Shown: one piece after another, positions 39,601 through 50,846 of the stretch
Layout of the letters: every line of letters begins with the position of its first letter
Numbering within the stretch: position 1 is the first letter of the stretch
Translations under genes and position numbers: made by a program
Assembly (NCBI GenBank): GCA_034620365.1
Contig: JAQGEQ010000062.1
Location: forward strand, 1 to 64,000
Direction of reading: 5' to 3'
Origin: Pegea sp. RAD2-039
Taxonomy: Eukaryota; Chordata; Thaliacea; Salpida; Salpidae
Length of the DNA stretch: 64,000 nucleotides
Notes under the pieces: generated by a model
Databases searched by the model: none
What the model was told of the DNA's origin: nothing
What the model saw: only the letters and a program-made list of their open reading frames with translations

Positions 39601-42600
39601 TTCTAGCGATGTCTTTGCAACAGAATCACTATTAATCTGAAAGAGTAGAGTTAAGATGAGACAGAAAATTAATAAACTAATTACTGATTGGTTGGCTTCG
39701 TTGTCACGTGACATCATATAATGATCAATTAATAGAAGAATGAGGGAGTGAAGATATTGATCTGTGCCGACTACCTCCATCAATTCTTGGAAGACCATTG
39801 ATCTGCAAGTGATCAGTTATCAAAAGATCAAAGATGAAAACATCAACAACCTTCTGTGGGCTGGTATATGCGGATAAGCATCAACAAACACTCTTAATAT
39901 TGAGATGATTGATTCATTCGTGTCTTTAGAATCCTGTTGAACATATTATATATAAAAGAGGTAGACTTTAAAAGATGTAGTACATGAACAAAAATAGCTG
40001 GAAGAATTGTTTTGATGGCTTCACTGATAATCTTAAATGAAAACAAATCATCTCTTTGTAACAAATTGTTCCCAATAAATGTGAAGACTGACATGACAGT
40101 ATGAAGTACTTGCTCCTACAAGATCGGATCTGTTTAATTGAGTTGCAAATGAGTCGGGATACTAACCGGTAGAAAGGAAGCGATGGAAGCTAACACGAGT
40201 AAAGCTTGTTGACATGTTTGTACATTAACACACGATTGAACACAGTCCACCAACAAGTTGACCTATTTAAAGTTTCTTTTTTATATTTCCATCAATTTAT
40301 TGAGTTTTTCAACAAACTTTTATATCATTTTGAAGATTATCATCTAATATCCGAGAAGGATCAACTCTTTTGAGAAGATTTTCTAAAGAAGCAATGATCA
40401 GTTGACACGTGTAATCAAAATTGAAATTCCAGTCATTCTTCTTCATGATAATAGCAAGAAGTTGGAAAAGAGGTCCTATCAGTTTCTGTGAAGAACAATT
40501 TTACAAATTCACTCTCTAGAGGTAGATCTCTTACTTGTGAATTAGAAATCTTCTTTTTCATTTGAATCATCTCAAGAAGAGTGATGAGACGCTTAAAAGA
40601 GTCTTCTGTTCTACTTCCATCTACAAATTACAAACTGAATTTGATCTGAAATTGATTCTTCAACCAACCTGCAGATTTCTTCGAAATTATTTTGTTGATA
40701 GAAGAGCAACAGGTCTTGAGTTCATCAGCAAGATGAAGTCCTTCAACTCGGATGTTCTACAGAAGAAGATCTGATGATCATTCATCATCAAGAAGGAAAC
40801 TTTACCTTGAAAGCTTTGTTAGTAGCTTGGATAACATTTATGTCTTCAGATGTAGATGCAGTATCCAAAATAGTTTTCAAAATCATCTTCTTCTGATCTT
40901 CATCAGATGATTTGTAAAAGTTGGAAGTGATGATGCCTATTAGTAACAGAATGATAAACAGATCAACATCCGGGAGTCTTACCAAAAGCTTCTATTTGCC
41001 AATTGCAAATGTTAGTTTGAAGGATCGCGTAAAAGAAGCTCATGACGTCATCATGTGACGCGATCAGCTGAGGTGTCACGTGATGGATGGCAAAGGTCAA
41101 GAGGTCGCTCTCCGGTGACGATAGTTGAGTGATTTGCGTCTTTTTATAGAGATCAGATGAAGATTGAAGGATTTGAAGGATCAATTTTGGATTCTGGATC
41201 TGAAATAAGAAGAGTAGATGAGGATGAAGATGAAGAGCGGATTTGAAGATACTTTGTTTAAAACTGAAGTGATAAATGTTGAAAAGAAAGGTGTGAGATG
41301 AGAATGATGCAACAAATCTTCCAACTCTTTCGACTTCTTCTCGCGTTCCAACATTTGTCTTTCTATAAACGACTCACTTCAATAAAACGCCAACTAGTGA
41401 GTGAATGAGAAAGACTCACTTTTAGTTTTCGCGATTACGTCATCAAAGTAAAGATGAAGAAGTGAAGTTGTCTCCTCGGAGTTTGTCAAGATCTCTTCCT
41501 GATGTAGAAGTATTTTATCAACTAAAGTCTTCAAACTGAAATAGAAATTAGATGAAAAAGATGATCAGAAGAGAAAGAGGATCACCTGAAGAGTTTTTGA
41601 TGATTTTCAAGGATTTCAAAAGTCTTGGATCTGATCTGTACGGATGAGGATGCAAGAGCAACTAGGAGCAAACGAACTACTTTCATCTCACTTTCATCTA
41701 TCATCTTCTTCTACAAATAAAAACTTTTATTTCTACGTCAAAAATCATCAAGACTTACTCGGAGTTCATTGGGAGCAGCTGTAATGATCTCACTTAAGAG
41801 CTGGATGCAAAGAAAGCGGATGTCGATCGCGAAACTAGGATCACTTCTATTCATCAACAGATCACTACTCCAAACGTGACTAAGAAATTCAGCAGTCTTT
41901 CCAAGATCCGCAAAAAATTGAGAAAAAGTCGAGATAAAGAACTGATGAAGAATATTAACACTGGGAGAGTCAAGTTGAAGTCGGGCACAAAAGAAGATGA
42001 AGATCTTGATGTGAGAAGATTGGATACTGGAAGATGAATCAGTTAAAGCAGATGATAATTGAGGGATTAGATGGAAGATCTTCTGCTTGTTCTCGTTCTT
42101 ATATTGACTGTAATCATCAACAACTTCCAATACATGATTTGTCAACAAGTTCAACATCTCTACATCATTTCCTGATCTTGCAATCTTGATCCCAGCCGCT
42201 AAAAGGCAGCAAAGAGCAGTTGAGCAGCGAATTTTAAGGAGGATGCTTCTGCTGAAGATATCTCTTGCAATCTTCAAATTCTTCTTCAACTTTGATGGTT
42301 GTTGAGTAAATGAGGAAACATAAACATCAACAACAACTTCCATCACAGAATTCAAATCTAATTGAAGAGATCTTTTAATATTCACCACAAATCATAAAAA
42401 CTCTTCACCTTTTTCATTTACAACAGCATTCAACACCTCACGTGACAATTCATTGTTTTCGACATGTGATGACGTCATGAGCGCTTGAAGAAGTTCGATT
42501 TTGTTGGAGAAGTCGCAAGCACCAGCAAACAAGTAGTGAATGATCCCAAAATGGATGAGATCAGAAGAAGATTGGAAGACTTGAGAGGAAAGAAGTCGGA

Positions 42601-44965
42601 GGATGTTGGGATTAACTTTGCTCCATTTTTTACGATCACTGCGTCACCTAGTGGTGAAATTGTTGTAAGGAAGATAAATGAAACTTACCTATTATTAAAA
42701 ATGATTCTGATCAGTTTTTCACCAATCAAATCCCCTCGATTCTTTAGTAACTGAGGATGATCTTGAAGAAGCTGAAACAGATCATATTTAGAAGATTTGA
42801 TCCGATAAGTTGAAACAATTTGATCTCACTGCGACTGTCTCATCAATTAACTTGTAGCAAGTGTCAACACTCAACAATGATGATATGCTGTCGATGATAA
42901 AAGATGTCTTCTTCAAATCGCTCTCTGCTTCAGGTAATCTTTGTAAAGAAGCAGAGATCTGTTTGATCGCTTGAGTTTGAATTACTGGGTCTTTATGCAT
43001 CAATGCAAGGGAAAGAGAAATGTCTTGCCCAGATAAAGGCTGGAAAAACAATTAAGGATAAAAAAGAGTGATAGAAAAGTAGTTGAAGTAAAAATGACTA
43101 ACTTTGTGCTTCACTGAAACAACTGACATCGAGAAGAGGTTGTTTAGAGACTCAGAGGTCGAAGCATCATCACTTTTCTTGTAAAATTCAGATATTATTG
43201 AATCGAAGGTAAATGAATAAGTTTGTTGAAAGGAATTCATAACAGGAGCGACACAATTAACAGAAACTTGTCTTTGCTCGTTTGTCAAAGCAACAAAACC
43301 ATCAACCAACAACCTAAAAAGATAAATTAACAATCGAATATCTTCATCAACCAATCACCATCTTACTTTAAAGAAGTTTTTTGTGTTTTTGTCGAAATGG
43401 GAATCAACTTAATGATCGAAACCAACTTATCTGATGAAGATTGTTTTTCTTCTACGTTACAATCTGTCACATCAAAATATTTTGTTAAAAAATCAATAAA
43501 AAATATAAAGATGCACCTTTGTAGATCAATCTGATGAAGTCTTCTATCATAGATGATATGAATTGATCAATTCTTTCATTTTTATTCAGAGAAGCATAAA
43601 GTTGAAAAAATTCACTTTTAGAAGTCATGAAGTTCAACACTCTGAGTAGAAAGAGAGTTGTTTATCTCCAATTAATGTTTTTATTTCAAAGCTAACTAAC
43701 TCTTTCGGAATTTCAACGAGTTTATCTTGAGTTTGCATGAATAAAATAATCAGTTTAAGGGCTTCTAATTCCAGTTTTGGTAGATGAGACTTAACTACGA
43801 GTTTGAGCAAGTTTATAAGTACATCTTCTTTCAAAGTAGTCTTTACACTCAATTGAGATAAGATCACTAAACCAGCAGCTTGAAAGTTTTCATCTTTTGA
43901 ACCAATACTCTGTTTGAAAAATTATTAATATATTTGAAATAATTAATAAAATAAACAAACCTTCAACAAAACAGGCATAACGAGTCTTAAACTGGTTTTT
44001 TTCACAACAGCCATCGAGTGAAATAAACCAGTTATGCAAGTTGTAAAAACATTCACAATCACATTCATCGACCATTTTGAACCATAAGTTTCTCGAACCT
44101 AAAACCAAATAAATGAAGAAAACAATATTTGATTATGAAATAGAAACCTGATAAGCGTCCATCATCATTTTACACATGAAAGTGAGAAACACAGAATCAA
44201 TTTTACATCTAGTTATAATGTTAGAGGTAGATGGAGATATCCCATATTTCTATAAATATAAAAAAATCTTTTAAGATGTCTTTACAAAATTCATATAATT
44301 CGATATTTTAAAATTGATATCATAAAAACCTGAACATCTTTTAACCAAGCCCAGCGATCAGTAGGATGTTTGATCTCAACAAGTTGAGCAGCGCGAACAA
44401 ACAAATTAGTGTGATAATAAGGCATAAAACACTTTACCAATGAGTCTGTGTTGAACTGAGCAATATGAAATCTACAAAAAAATTAGAAAAAGTAGAAACT
44501 TAAGGAGCTTTATTAAAATTTAAATGAAAAGATTGAAATACCTATAAATGAGCCATTCAATGCACTTAATGGAGGAACGAATTGGTACATATGGAGTTAC
44601 ATATGTCAAAAAACCATCAATTTGTTGGTCTAACTTTTCATTAAACTTTTTTGTCTGTACTGATCTTTCAATAGACTTTGCTTTGTCTGAAAAAAGATCT
44701 TCATAAAAAAGAAGATGAAAATTAGAATCCATCTGATTTAACTCTTCTAAACCAGTCAAACCTGAAAATTATAAAAAAAAATAAATTAAATTTCAAATAA
44801 GAATGACAACAAAGTGAGTTTACCTAATCCATAATAGGTTTCTTTATCTAGTTTTGCTGCATCTGAATAATCATAAAGTAAAGAAGCAGTTTTATTATCA
44901 TTCTTTTTAAGAATTTGGGATTCAGGTAAGGCTAGACGTCTTAGTTGTTCAGAAACAGAAGTCAT
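36620..44965 (-). CDS. HEATR1: HEATR1 / UTP10-like ribosome biogenesis factor
   Basis: Large HEAT-repeat protein of the U3 small-subunit processome (t-UTP group), acting in nucleolar rRNA transcription and 18S rRNA maturation. The start at 44965 gives MTSVSEQLRRLALPES, matching the conserved N-terminus. First exons are 44824-44965, 44542-44761 and 44330-44471, giving the family block LTGLEEL... and SIERSVQTKKFNEKLDQQI. Further family blocks include SVFTFIGNNLLQRDDLFSFK (about 40030-40090). The C-terminal BP28-type part holds NHVIPCIGELAVSCSDDVSW, VPYFAELMEG and, in the last exon 36620-36714, REVIQQLEKLLDESLQKYL. Many exons with introns mostly about 50-80 bp; I did not fix every junction. No disabling lesion noticed. 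Human HEATR1 is about 2144 aa; this one appears similar in layout. Confidence 0.93.
37490..37555. repeat. Short tandem repeat in a HEATR1 intron
   Basis: Four copies of a unit of about 15 bp, GATGAAGATCAGAT (plus strand), so CTTCATC-type on the transcribed sense strand. Related single motifs occur in other introns nearby. Confidence 0.85.
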
Positions 44966-47183
44966 ATTTAAAACAATCTAAATAAAAACCTAAATTAAAG
45001 AAAAAATATAAAGTTGAAGAATTTTAGATAAAAAATTACTTAAATGTAAATTACTTGTAATAATAACTGATAAAATAGTTGCAAAGTTTATATAAAAACT
45101 AATAATTAGTTTTAACTTAAACAATTAAAATTTATATATAAATTATCATACTGAAAATAATATTGATATATAAAAATAATTGATATTAATAATAGTAATT
45201 AATATATATTAATAAAACATAATATAGATAGTTATCCAGTATATGATAAGAACTAATCAAACTTAAAATACACTAAACCTCAATATTTATATACTAAGCA
45301 AACAACAATTAGAAAATTGTTATTCAGATAAAATGAAATTACAACAAAAAACCAAGAACAATTTTTAATAGCAATATATACATACACAAAATACTAAAAG
45401 TACAAATATACTTATCAAAATTAATTAAATAAATTAATAATTATCTATAAATGTGTATACATTTCATCTTTAACAATAGTATAAATTTTACTTATATTAT
45501 ATATTCATATATTCTATATAAGTATAAGATAATTAAATTGAATATTGTCATATAAATCTAGCTATGTGTTCAATTTATATTCTAAACTTTATACATTTAA
45601 AAAATGCACCAACAACATTCTTTTATTTACAGCTAAACTAAAATAAATACATTTAAAAAAATTATAAAAATAATTTTAATTATAAAGCGTACTGAAAATA
45701 CCATTTACCAAACTTAAAGTGGTACGGATAACTTGGCTTAAAATATAACTCTACAAAATGTCCACACGTGTTTCGAAAGTATTAAATCCAAAATATATAA
45801 AGCCGTTTTGACTGTATTATTTTCAGCAAAATGGGAAAATGAAGTTACTGAATAATAAGGTTCAAATATCTAATATAGAAATATAAGAACATTGTAAAGG
45901 CATAAGTACAAGTTATATGAATTGCAAAAATAAAAAATAAGTGGAAAATGAAACAAACTACCTATTTCATATCACTTGTTAACAAAATTACTTAAATTAT
46001 TTCTTAAACACAATTTTTACAGAGATTTTAATGAAGTGGTAGAGTTTTAATGAAGTGGTAGAGTCGAGAAGAACATTGTAAATTATCACTATCGAAGAAA
46101 CTAGTAATCCACTGAGTGACTTTAAAGTTGTTGAGTGGGTTAAATTTGAACAATTCTATCAACGTATTATAGATTATTAAAGAAGTAACTAGTTCTACAA
46201 ATGTGTTTCTTTTAAAACTTGAATACATTATTAGAAAAATATACCTTTCAAGTAATAGTTCTAGATGCAAACTGAGAAAATTTTAGTCTAAAAAACGTTT
46301 CGCGCGTTGTTACGAATAGAGAAGAAGTGTTTAGTACCATAAATAAATCAAAAATAAATTTTTAACTTGTAACTTTTTATGCTGCACTTTTAGTTTACAC
46401 CTCTGCTATATTTTAAGATAGCTCAAAAATTGTTCGACAAAAATTATTCTGTGTATATGTTATTTAGTTAAAGATTTATGTAGTTTATATAAATTTATAA
46501 GTATCGAAATTATAGCATTTTTTGATACTCTTATTGTTTTATATCAATCACCATTAATAGAGGTGCAATCAAAAAACTTGGAATTTGCTGCAAATTCATC
46601 TAAAACTACCTTTTTTACGTATCACAAGAAAAAGGATAAAAAATTAATAAAATTTTATTTCATTTTTGTTATCGTTTTAGACTATAGATATTTATGTATA
46701 GCTTAGGTTTAAATGGAAAGATGAAAGTAAAATATTTCTTTCTATTTTATTAACGTTTAATGAAAAAATCATTTGAATTTAAAAATGAAAAAAACCAAAT
46801 TACGACTTCTTATGCTTTATATAAATAAGTCATATTCGTACTTTTGTGATAAAATTATGTAGTTAATAAAATAGCAATATTTAGATTACAGAAAATAGAA
46901 ATCATTTTATGTTTGTTAATATTAAAATAGTTAGTTCAATTTTTAATATTTATATTAGTTGTCAAATTAGTTTCTAATTTGTTTACGTTATAATTTTGTT
47001 GTCTTATTTTGAAGGTTTTCAATTCTTGTTTAATTTTAATTGGTGGTTTTTATTTTTTAAATTTAAAGTTAAACATTTATTTATTATAAAAGTTTATTTA
47101 TTTTCAACTATATAAAGTAATAGCTGATCTAATTGTTAAATTATTAAAAAAAAGTTATTGATAAAGAAGCTTTTTTTCTGCTT
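44966..47183. other. Divergent intergenic region HEATR1 / C1orf43
   Basis: Very AT-rich 2.2 kb between divergently transcribed genes, so it should hold both promoters. An 18-19 bp direct duplication (TTTTAATGAAGTGGTAGAG) occurs at about 46025-46064. No exon or RNA gene seen. Confidence 0.45.
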
Positions 47184-47972
47184 ATGAAAATGTCTGCTAC
47201 TACTACTTCAAATGAAATTGAAACTGTTACTCAAGCTCCATTAAAAGGAAAGAACCTTTTATTTGCTTTATTATGTGGAGGACTTGGAGTTATTTTAGTT
47301 GCAGTTCTATTTAAAAGAATTATTCACCGGTTTTCTTTCAAATATACTTTAAGATCACATTTACCTGGACATAAAGCTAGTAAAAAAGTGAAGAAAATTA
47401 TTCAAAATCAATTAAATGAAATTGCTGCTTTTTCATATGAACCTTATTGGTTGCTAGAAAAAAATGACAAAAGAAATTTATTCTTAGAAAACTTTGATGA
47501 AAATGAATGTCCTTCAGAAAACCAACATCTTTATAGATTAAAAACAATTGATGGGTTTCGTAAAATTGATGAGTATCTTGGAAATATTAATCCTATATTA
47601 AGACGACCATGTGAAAGACCAATGTTACAGCATCTGTTAGCTATCAAGTCTCATAGTAGTGGATGCTTCAACTTTTTACATAGAAGTGATGTAGAAACTT
47701 TATCTGATATATATCATCATGCCAGGTTTTCTCCGAATAATTTTAGCTTAGCTGAATATATGAAGTTTCAAGAGATCTTAGATGAGGTGTTAACTTTGTT
47801 ACAAAACCCGAATGAAGTCAGAAAAAGAAAATCTTTATACAAATCTCACCGTAAATCTGTAGTTGTTTCAGTTAGTCTCCAAAATGATGATGAACCTTTA
47901 GAAATTGAGTTGATTCAACCAGAAAATAATTTGTCTGAAGATAAACCATTAATTGCAGAATGCTCTTTATAA
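47184..47972 (+). CDS. C1orf43: C1orf43 / NICE-3 family membrane protein
   Basis: Single exon, 262 aa (a second ATG at 47190 gives 260 aa). One membrane segment at about residues 28-45 (LLFALLCGGLGVILVAVLF) is followed by a basic KRIIHRF. The family block then runs through LRSHLPGHKASKKVKKI, a SYEPYWLL segment and YRLKTIDGFRKID, and later FSLAEYMKFQEILDEV. This matches the animal NICE-3 family; human C1orf43 is linked to Golgi integrity and phagocytosis, but its molecular function is unclear. First gene of a same-strand cluster with ATP23, PPIL2 and RMC1. AATAAA at about 48091. Confidence 0.88.
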   Translation: MKMSATTTSNEIETVTQAPLKGKNLLFALLCGGLGVILVAVLFKRIIHRFSFKYTLRSHLPGHKASKKVKKIIQNQLNEIAAFSYEPYWLLEKNDKRNLFLENFDENECPSENQHLYRLKTIDGFRKIDEYLGNINPILRRPCERPMLQHLLAIKSHSSGCFNFLHRSDVETLSDIYHHARFSPNNFSLAEYMKFQEILDEVLTLLQNPNEVRKRKSLYKSHRKSVVVSVSLQNDDEPLEIELIQPENNLSEDKPLIAECSL

Positions 47973-48252
47973 ATTATTTATATTTATTTGCTAATCAATT
48001 ATTATATTATTCTTTATAATTATTTCATTTCTTTTAAATTTTTCTTTAAAACTTCATTAAAATCCAGGTTATATATTATTATTATTATATAATAAAATAT
48101 TACTTTCAATTTTAAAACTATTCTTTTTTAAATATGTAGCTACTTATGATATTTTATTTTAAATTGTTTTCACTTTTTGTGATACTTATGGCTTTATATA
48201 ATATCAAATCTTATATACATTCAATGTCTTATTTTTCGATATTTTTATGTTC

Positions 48253-48254
48253 AG
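48253..48254 (+). other. Putative splice acceptor before ATP23
   Basis: TTTTTATGTTCAG ending 56 bp before the ATG; candidate trans-splice or 5'UTR-intron acceptor. Confidence 0.45.
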
Positions 48255-48310
48255 TTTATAATAATTGTGAATAAGAAAATAAGTTTGAATTAAAATTTGA
48301 TTTTGTTAAT

Positions 48311-48946
48311 ATGGGAGTTTCAAATTCTTTTGCTAATATTATGGAAGAAGTTTTTTCAGAACAGTTTAATTCTCCATTCATCAAAATACTCTTAGCTGCC
48401 ATGGAAGATTTTGGTTGCCCAGTAACACCACAACATTTTTATATAACAAAATGTAATTTTGGTCCTGACGTTAGAGGAGCTTTTGATTCTACACATAATC
48501 AAATAATTATTTGCTCTGATGCTTTTGAAAATATTTGTAAAACTACAAAGAAATATAAGTTAGAAAATGTAATCACTCATGAACTAATTCATGCATTGGA
48601 TCATTGTAGAGCTCAAAGTGATTTTCATCACAATGTTGATCATTTGATGTGTACAGAAATCCGAGCTGCTGCTTTGAGTGGTGAATGTATGTTAGTTAAC
48701 AATAAAGTTGATATTTTATTTGAGAGATTTTATGGATTTCATAAAACATGTGTTAAAAGAAAAGCATTAAATTCATTTATGACTTTATTTAAAGATTTTT
48801 CAAAAGCTGATTCATTAATGTTATTTGATAAAGTTTTTTCTTCTTGTTATTTTGATACTACTCCATTTGATAAAATACCTTTGAGTAGAAAGCAAGCTGA
48901 ACTTTCATATAAAGCTTATATGCAAAGAAACAGATATAAAATATAA
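48311..48946 (+). CDS. ATP23: ATP23-like mitochondrial inner membrane metalloprotease
   Basis: Zinc protease of the mitochondrial intermembrane space; in yeast it matures Atp6 and helps assemble the ATP synthase Fo part. Single exon, 211 aa. The zinc-binding motif HELIH sits at residues 90-94 (ITHELIHALDHCRA), followed by the family segment CTEIRAAALSGEC. The N-terminus through FGCPVTPQHFYITKCN also matches. Length is usual for the family (about 225-245 aa), slightly short at the N-terminus. Gap of 338 bp to C1orf43 and 159 bp to PPIL2, same strand. Confidence 0.93.
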   Translation: MGVSNSFANIMEEVFSEQFNSPFIKILLAAMEDFGCPVTPQHFYITKCNFGPDVRGAFDSTHNQIIICSDAFENICKTTKKYKLENVITHELIHALDHCRAQSDFHHNVDHLMCTEIRAAALSGECMLVNNKVDILFERFYGFHKTCVKRKALNSFMTLFKDFSKADSLMLFDKVFSSCYFDTTPFDKIPLSRKQAELSYKAYMQRNRYKI

Positions 48947-49069
48947 AGTTAACTAACTAAAAAAACTAAATTATATTTATTATAAAGATTATTTGTTATA
49001 TCAATATACTATTAATATAATTATTCTTCAGTATTTTATACATTTTTCTTATCTTTAATTTTGTTTTTC

Positions 49070-49071
49070 AG
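49070..49071 (+). other. Putative splice acceptor before PPIL2
   Basis: Polypyrimidine stretch TTAATTTTGTTTTTCAG ends 34 bp before the PPIL2 ATG, within a 159-bp intergenic gap. Candidate trans-splice acceptor. Confidence 0.5.
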
Positions 49072-49105
49072 TCAAAACGTTAAATAAACTTTTGCTTTTA
49101 TCAAA

Positions 49106-50650
49106 ATGGGGAAAAGACAACATCAGAGTGATAAGTTGTATGTCACTAGTAAAGAATGGGCAGAGTTTTTTGGAGGTCATAAGAAAACTAAAAACAACTC
49201 TGAATTTAGACGGCTACCATTTTTTTGCTGTAGTATTTCCTTACAGCCTGTTGAAAACCCTTATTGTTCCAAAGAAGGTCATGTTTTTGATGAATCTAAT
49301 ATCCTGCCTTGGTTGTTGAGATATAAAACAAATCCAATAACTGGAAAGAAAATGAAAATGGCTGATATGTTCAAGTTAAAGTTTCATAGAAATAATGATG
49401 ATAAATATCATTGCCCAGTTTTGTTTAAAACTTTCAACCAAAACTCTCATATTGTGGCAATTGCAACTACTGGCAACGTGTTCTCAAATGAAGCTGTTGA
49501 ACAACTGAATATTAAAACCAAGAACTGGAAAGATTTGATTACTGATGTAAAGTTTGTTAGAACAGATATTGTTGTGATTCAAGATCCTTCTAACCTTTCC
49601 AAGTTTAATATGCAGACCTTTTTCCATCTTAAACATAACCAGAAACTTCCAGATGAAGAGCTGAGAGAAAGATCTGATCCTAAATACTACCTCAAGTCGA
49701 CAAATGCTGAAACATCCGAGACTTTGAAAGAGCTTTATGAAACTTACCAAGGAGATGAAATGTTGAAGCGGCCAGCACCTCCAAAAAAAGTAAAAATTGA
49801 CAAGTACAATGCTTCTTGTTCAACTACTGGTACTGTTGCTGCTGCATTTACTTCAACTTGTCAAACTCCTCAAACTGTTTCTGAAATCCAAGCTCGAGAC
49901 GAAGATGAGGTTCGTTACGGGTTTGTTAAAACAAAAGGTTATGTTCAATTGAAAACTAATATGGGTAATATCAACGTTGAACTTCATTGTGATATCACTC
50001 CAAAAACTTGTGAAAATTTCATTGGTTTGTGTAAAAAAGGTTACTACAAGAACACCACCTTCCACAGATTAATCAAAAATTTTATGATACAAGGTGGTGA
50101 TCCTACAGGAAAGGGTACAGGGGGTAAATCTTTGTGGGGCGAGTCTTTTAAAGATGAGTTTCATTTTAAACTGACTCACAGTGAAAGAGGGGTACTGAGT
50201 ATGGCTAATTCTGGTCCTAACACAAATAAATCACAATTTTTTATCACCCTGAAGTCTTGTAAACATCTTGATAAAAAGCATACCGTGTTTGGGAAAGTTG
50301 TAGGTGGCATGGCTACTTTGTTGAATTTCGAACAGATTTCAACTGATAAAAATGATAGGCCGAAAAAAATGATTATTATTGAAGGTGCTGAGGTGTTTGT
50401 AGATCCATTTGAAGCTGCTGATAAAGAACTTGCTGATTTACGACAAAAAGAAGCTGAAAAAGAAGAAGAAAAAGCAAAAGAGGAAGTTAAAGAAGTATCA
50501 AATAAAACTCCTGTATTTGGATCTGGTATTGGCAGATACATTAATCCAGCAACTACAAAATCGGCTTTGAAAACATCATTTGAATTTACACAAGCGCCTA
50601 AAAAAAAGAAACTAACTACTTCTGGATTCTCTAATTTTAGTGGATGGTGA
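49106..50650 (+). CDS. PPIL2: PPIL2 (Cyp60), U-box cyclophilin
   Basis: Nuclear, spliceosome-associated cyclophilin with a U-box, hence a possible ubiquitin ligase. Single exon, 514 aa (human 520). N-terminus [19 protein letters not shown] matches exactly the family start. The U-box spans about residues 38-105 ([20 protein letters not shown] to GKYHCPV-like [10 protein letters not shown]). The cyclophilin domain spans about residues 278-430, with [37 protein letters not shown] and [10 protein letters not shown]. As in other PPIL2 proteins the Trp of canonical cyclosporin binding is replaced (KHLDKKHT context). A Lys/Glu-rich linker and basic end (PKKKK) follow. AATAAA at about 50701. Confidence 0.97.
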   Translation: MGKRQHQSDKLYVTSKEWAEFFGGHKKTKNNSEFRRLPFFCCSISLQPVENPYCSKEGHVFDESNILPWLLRYKTNPITGKKMKMADMFKLKFHRNNDDKYHCPVLFKTFNQNSHIVAIATTGNVFSNEAVEQLNIKTKNWKDLITDVKFVRTDIVVIQDPSNLSKFNMQTFFHLKHNQKLPDEELRERSDPKYYLKSTNAETSETLKELYETYQGDEMLKRPAPPKKVKIDKYNASCSTTGTVAAAFTSTCQTPQTVSEIQARDEDEVRYGFVKTKGYVQLKTNMGNINVELHCDITPKTCENFIGLCKKGYYKNTTFHRLIKNFMIQGGDPTGKGTGGKSLWGESFKDEFHFKLTHSERGVLSMANSGPNTNKSQFFITLKSCKHLDKKHTVFGKVVGGMATLLNFEQISTDKNDRPKKMIIIEGAEVFVDPFEAADKELADLRQKEAEKEEEKAKEEVKEVSNKTPVFGSGIGRYINPATTKSALKTSFEFTQAPKKKKLTTSGFSNFSGW

Positions 50651-50829
50651 TGAGAACATGTTTCGGTAGAATACAGAAAAGCTCCAAGAATTTTCTCAAC
50701 AAATAAAATATTCTGTTCGTTTTGATGCTAAACTTTTTCTATGTTGTGAATACAATTCTATCTGAGCTCACTTTTGTATTTTATTTTTTTATTTGTCGAA
50801 ATTACTAATTGTAAATTTTTTGCTCTTTT

Positions 50830-50831
50830 AG
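50830..50831 (+). other. Putative splice acceptor before RMC1
   Basis: TTTTTTGCTCTTTTAG ends 15 bp before the RMC1 ATG, within the 196-bp gap after PPIL2. Candidate trans-splice acceptor. Confidence 0.5.
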
Positions 50832-50846
50832 CCAAGTGTAATTATA

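Noticed and set aside
36620..44965. HEATR1 as a pseudogene because it is split into many short frames
   Set aside because: The breaks coincide with GT-AG introns of 50-80 bp; family blocks run from the first to the last exon in order.
49484..50541. Minus-strand frames of 70-121 aa
   Set aside because: Antisense shadows of PPIL2.
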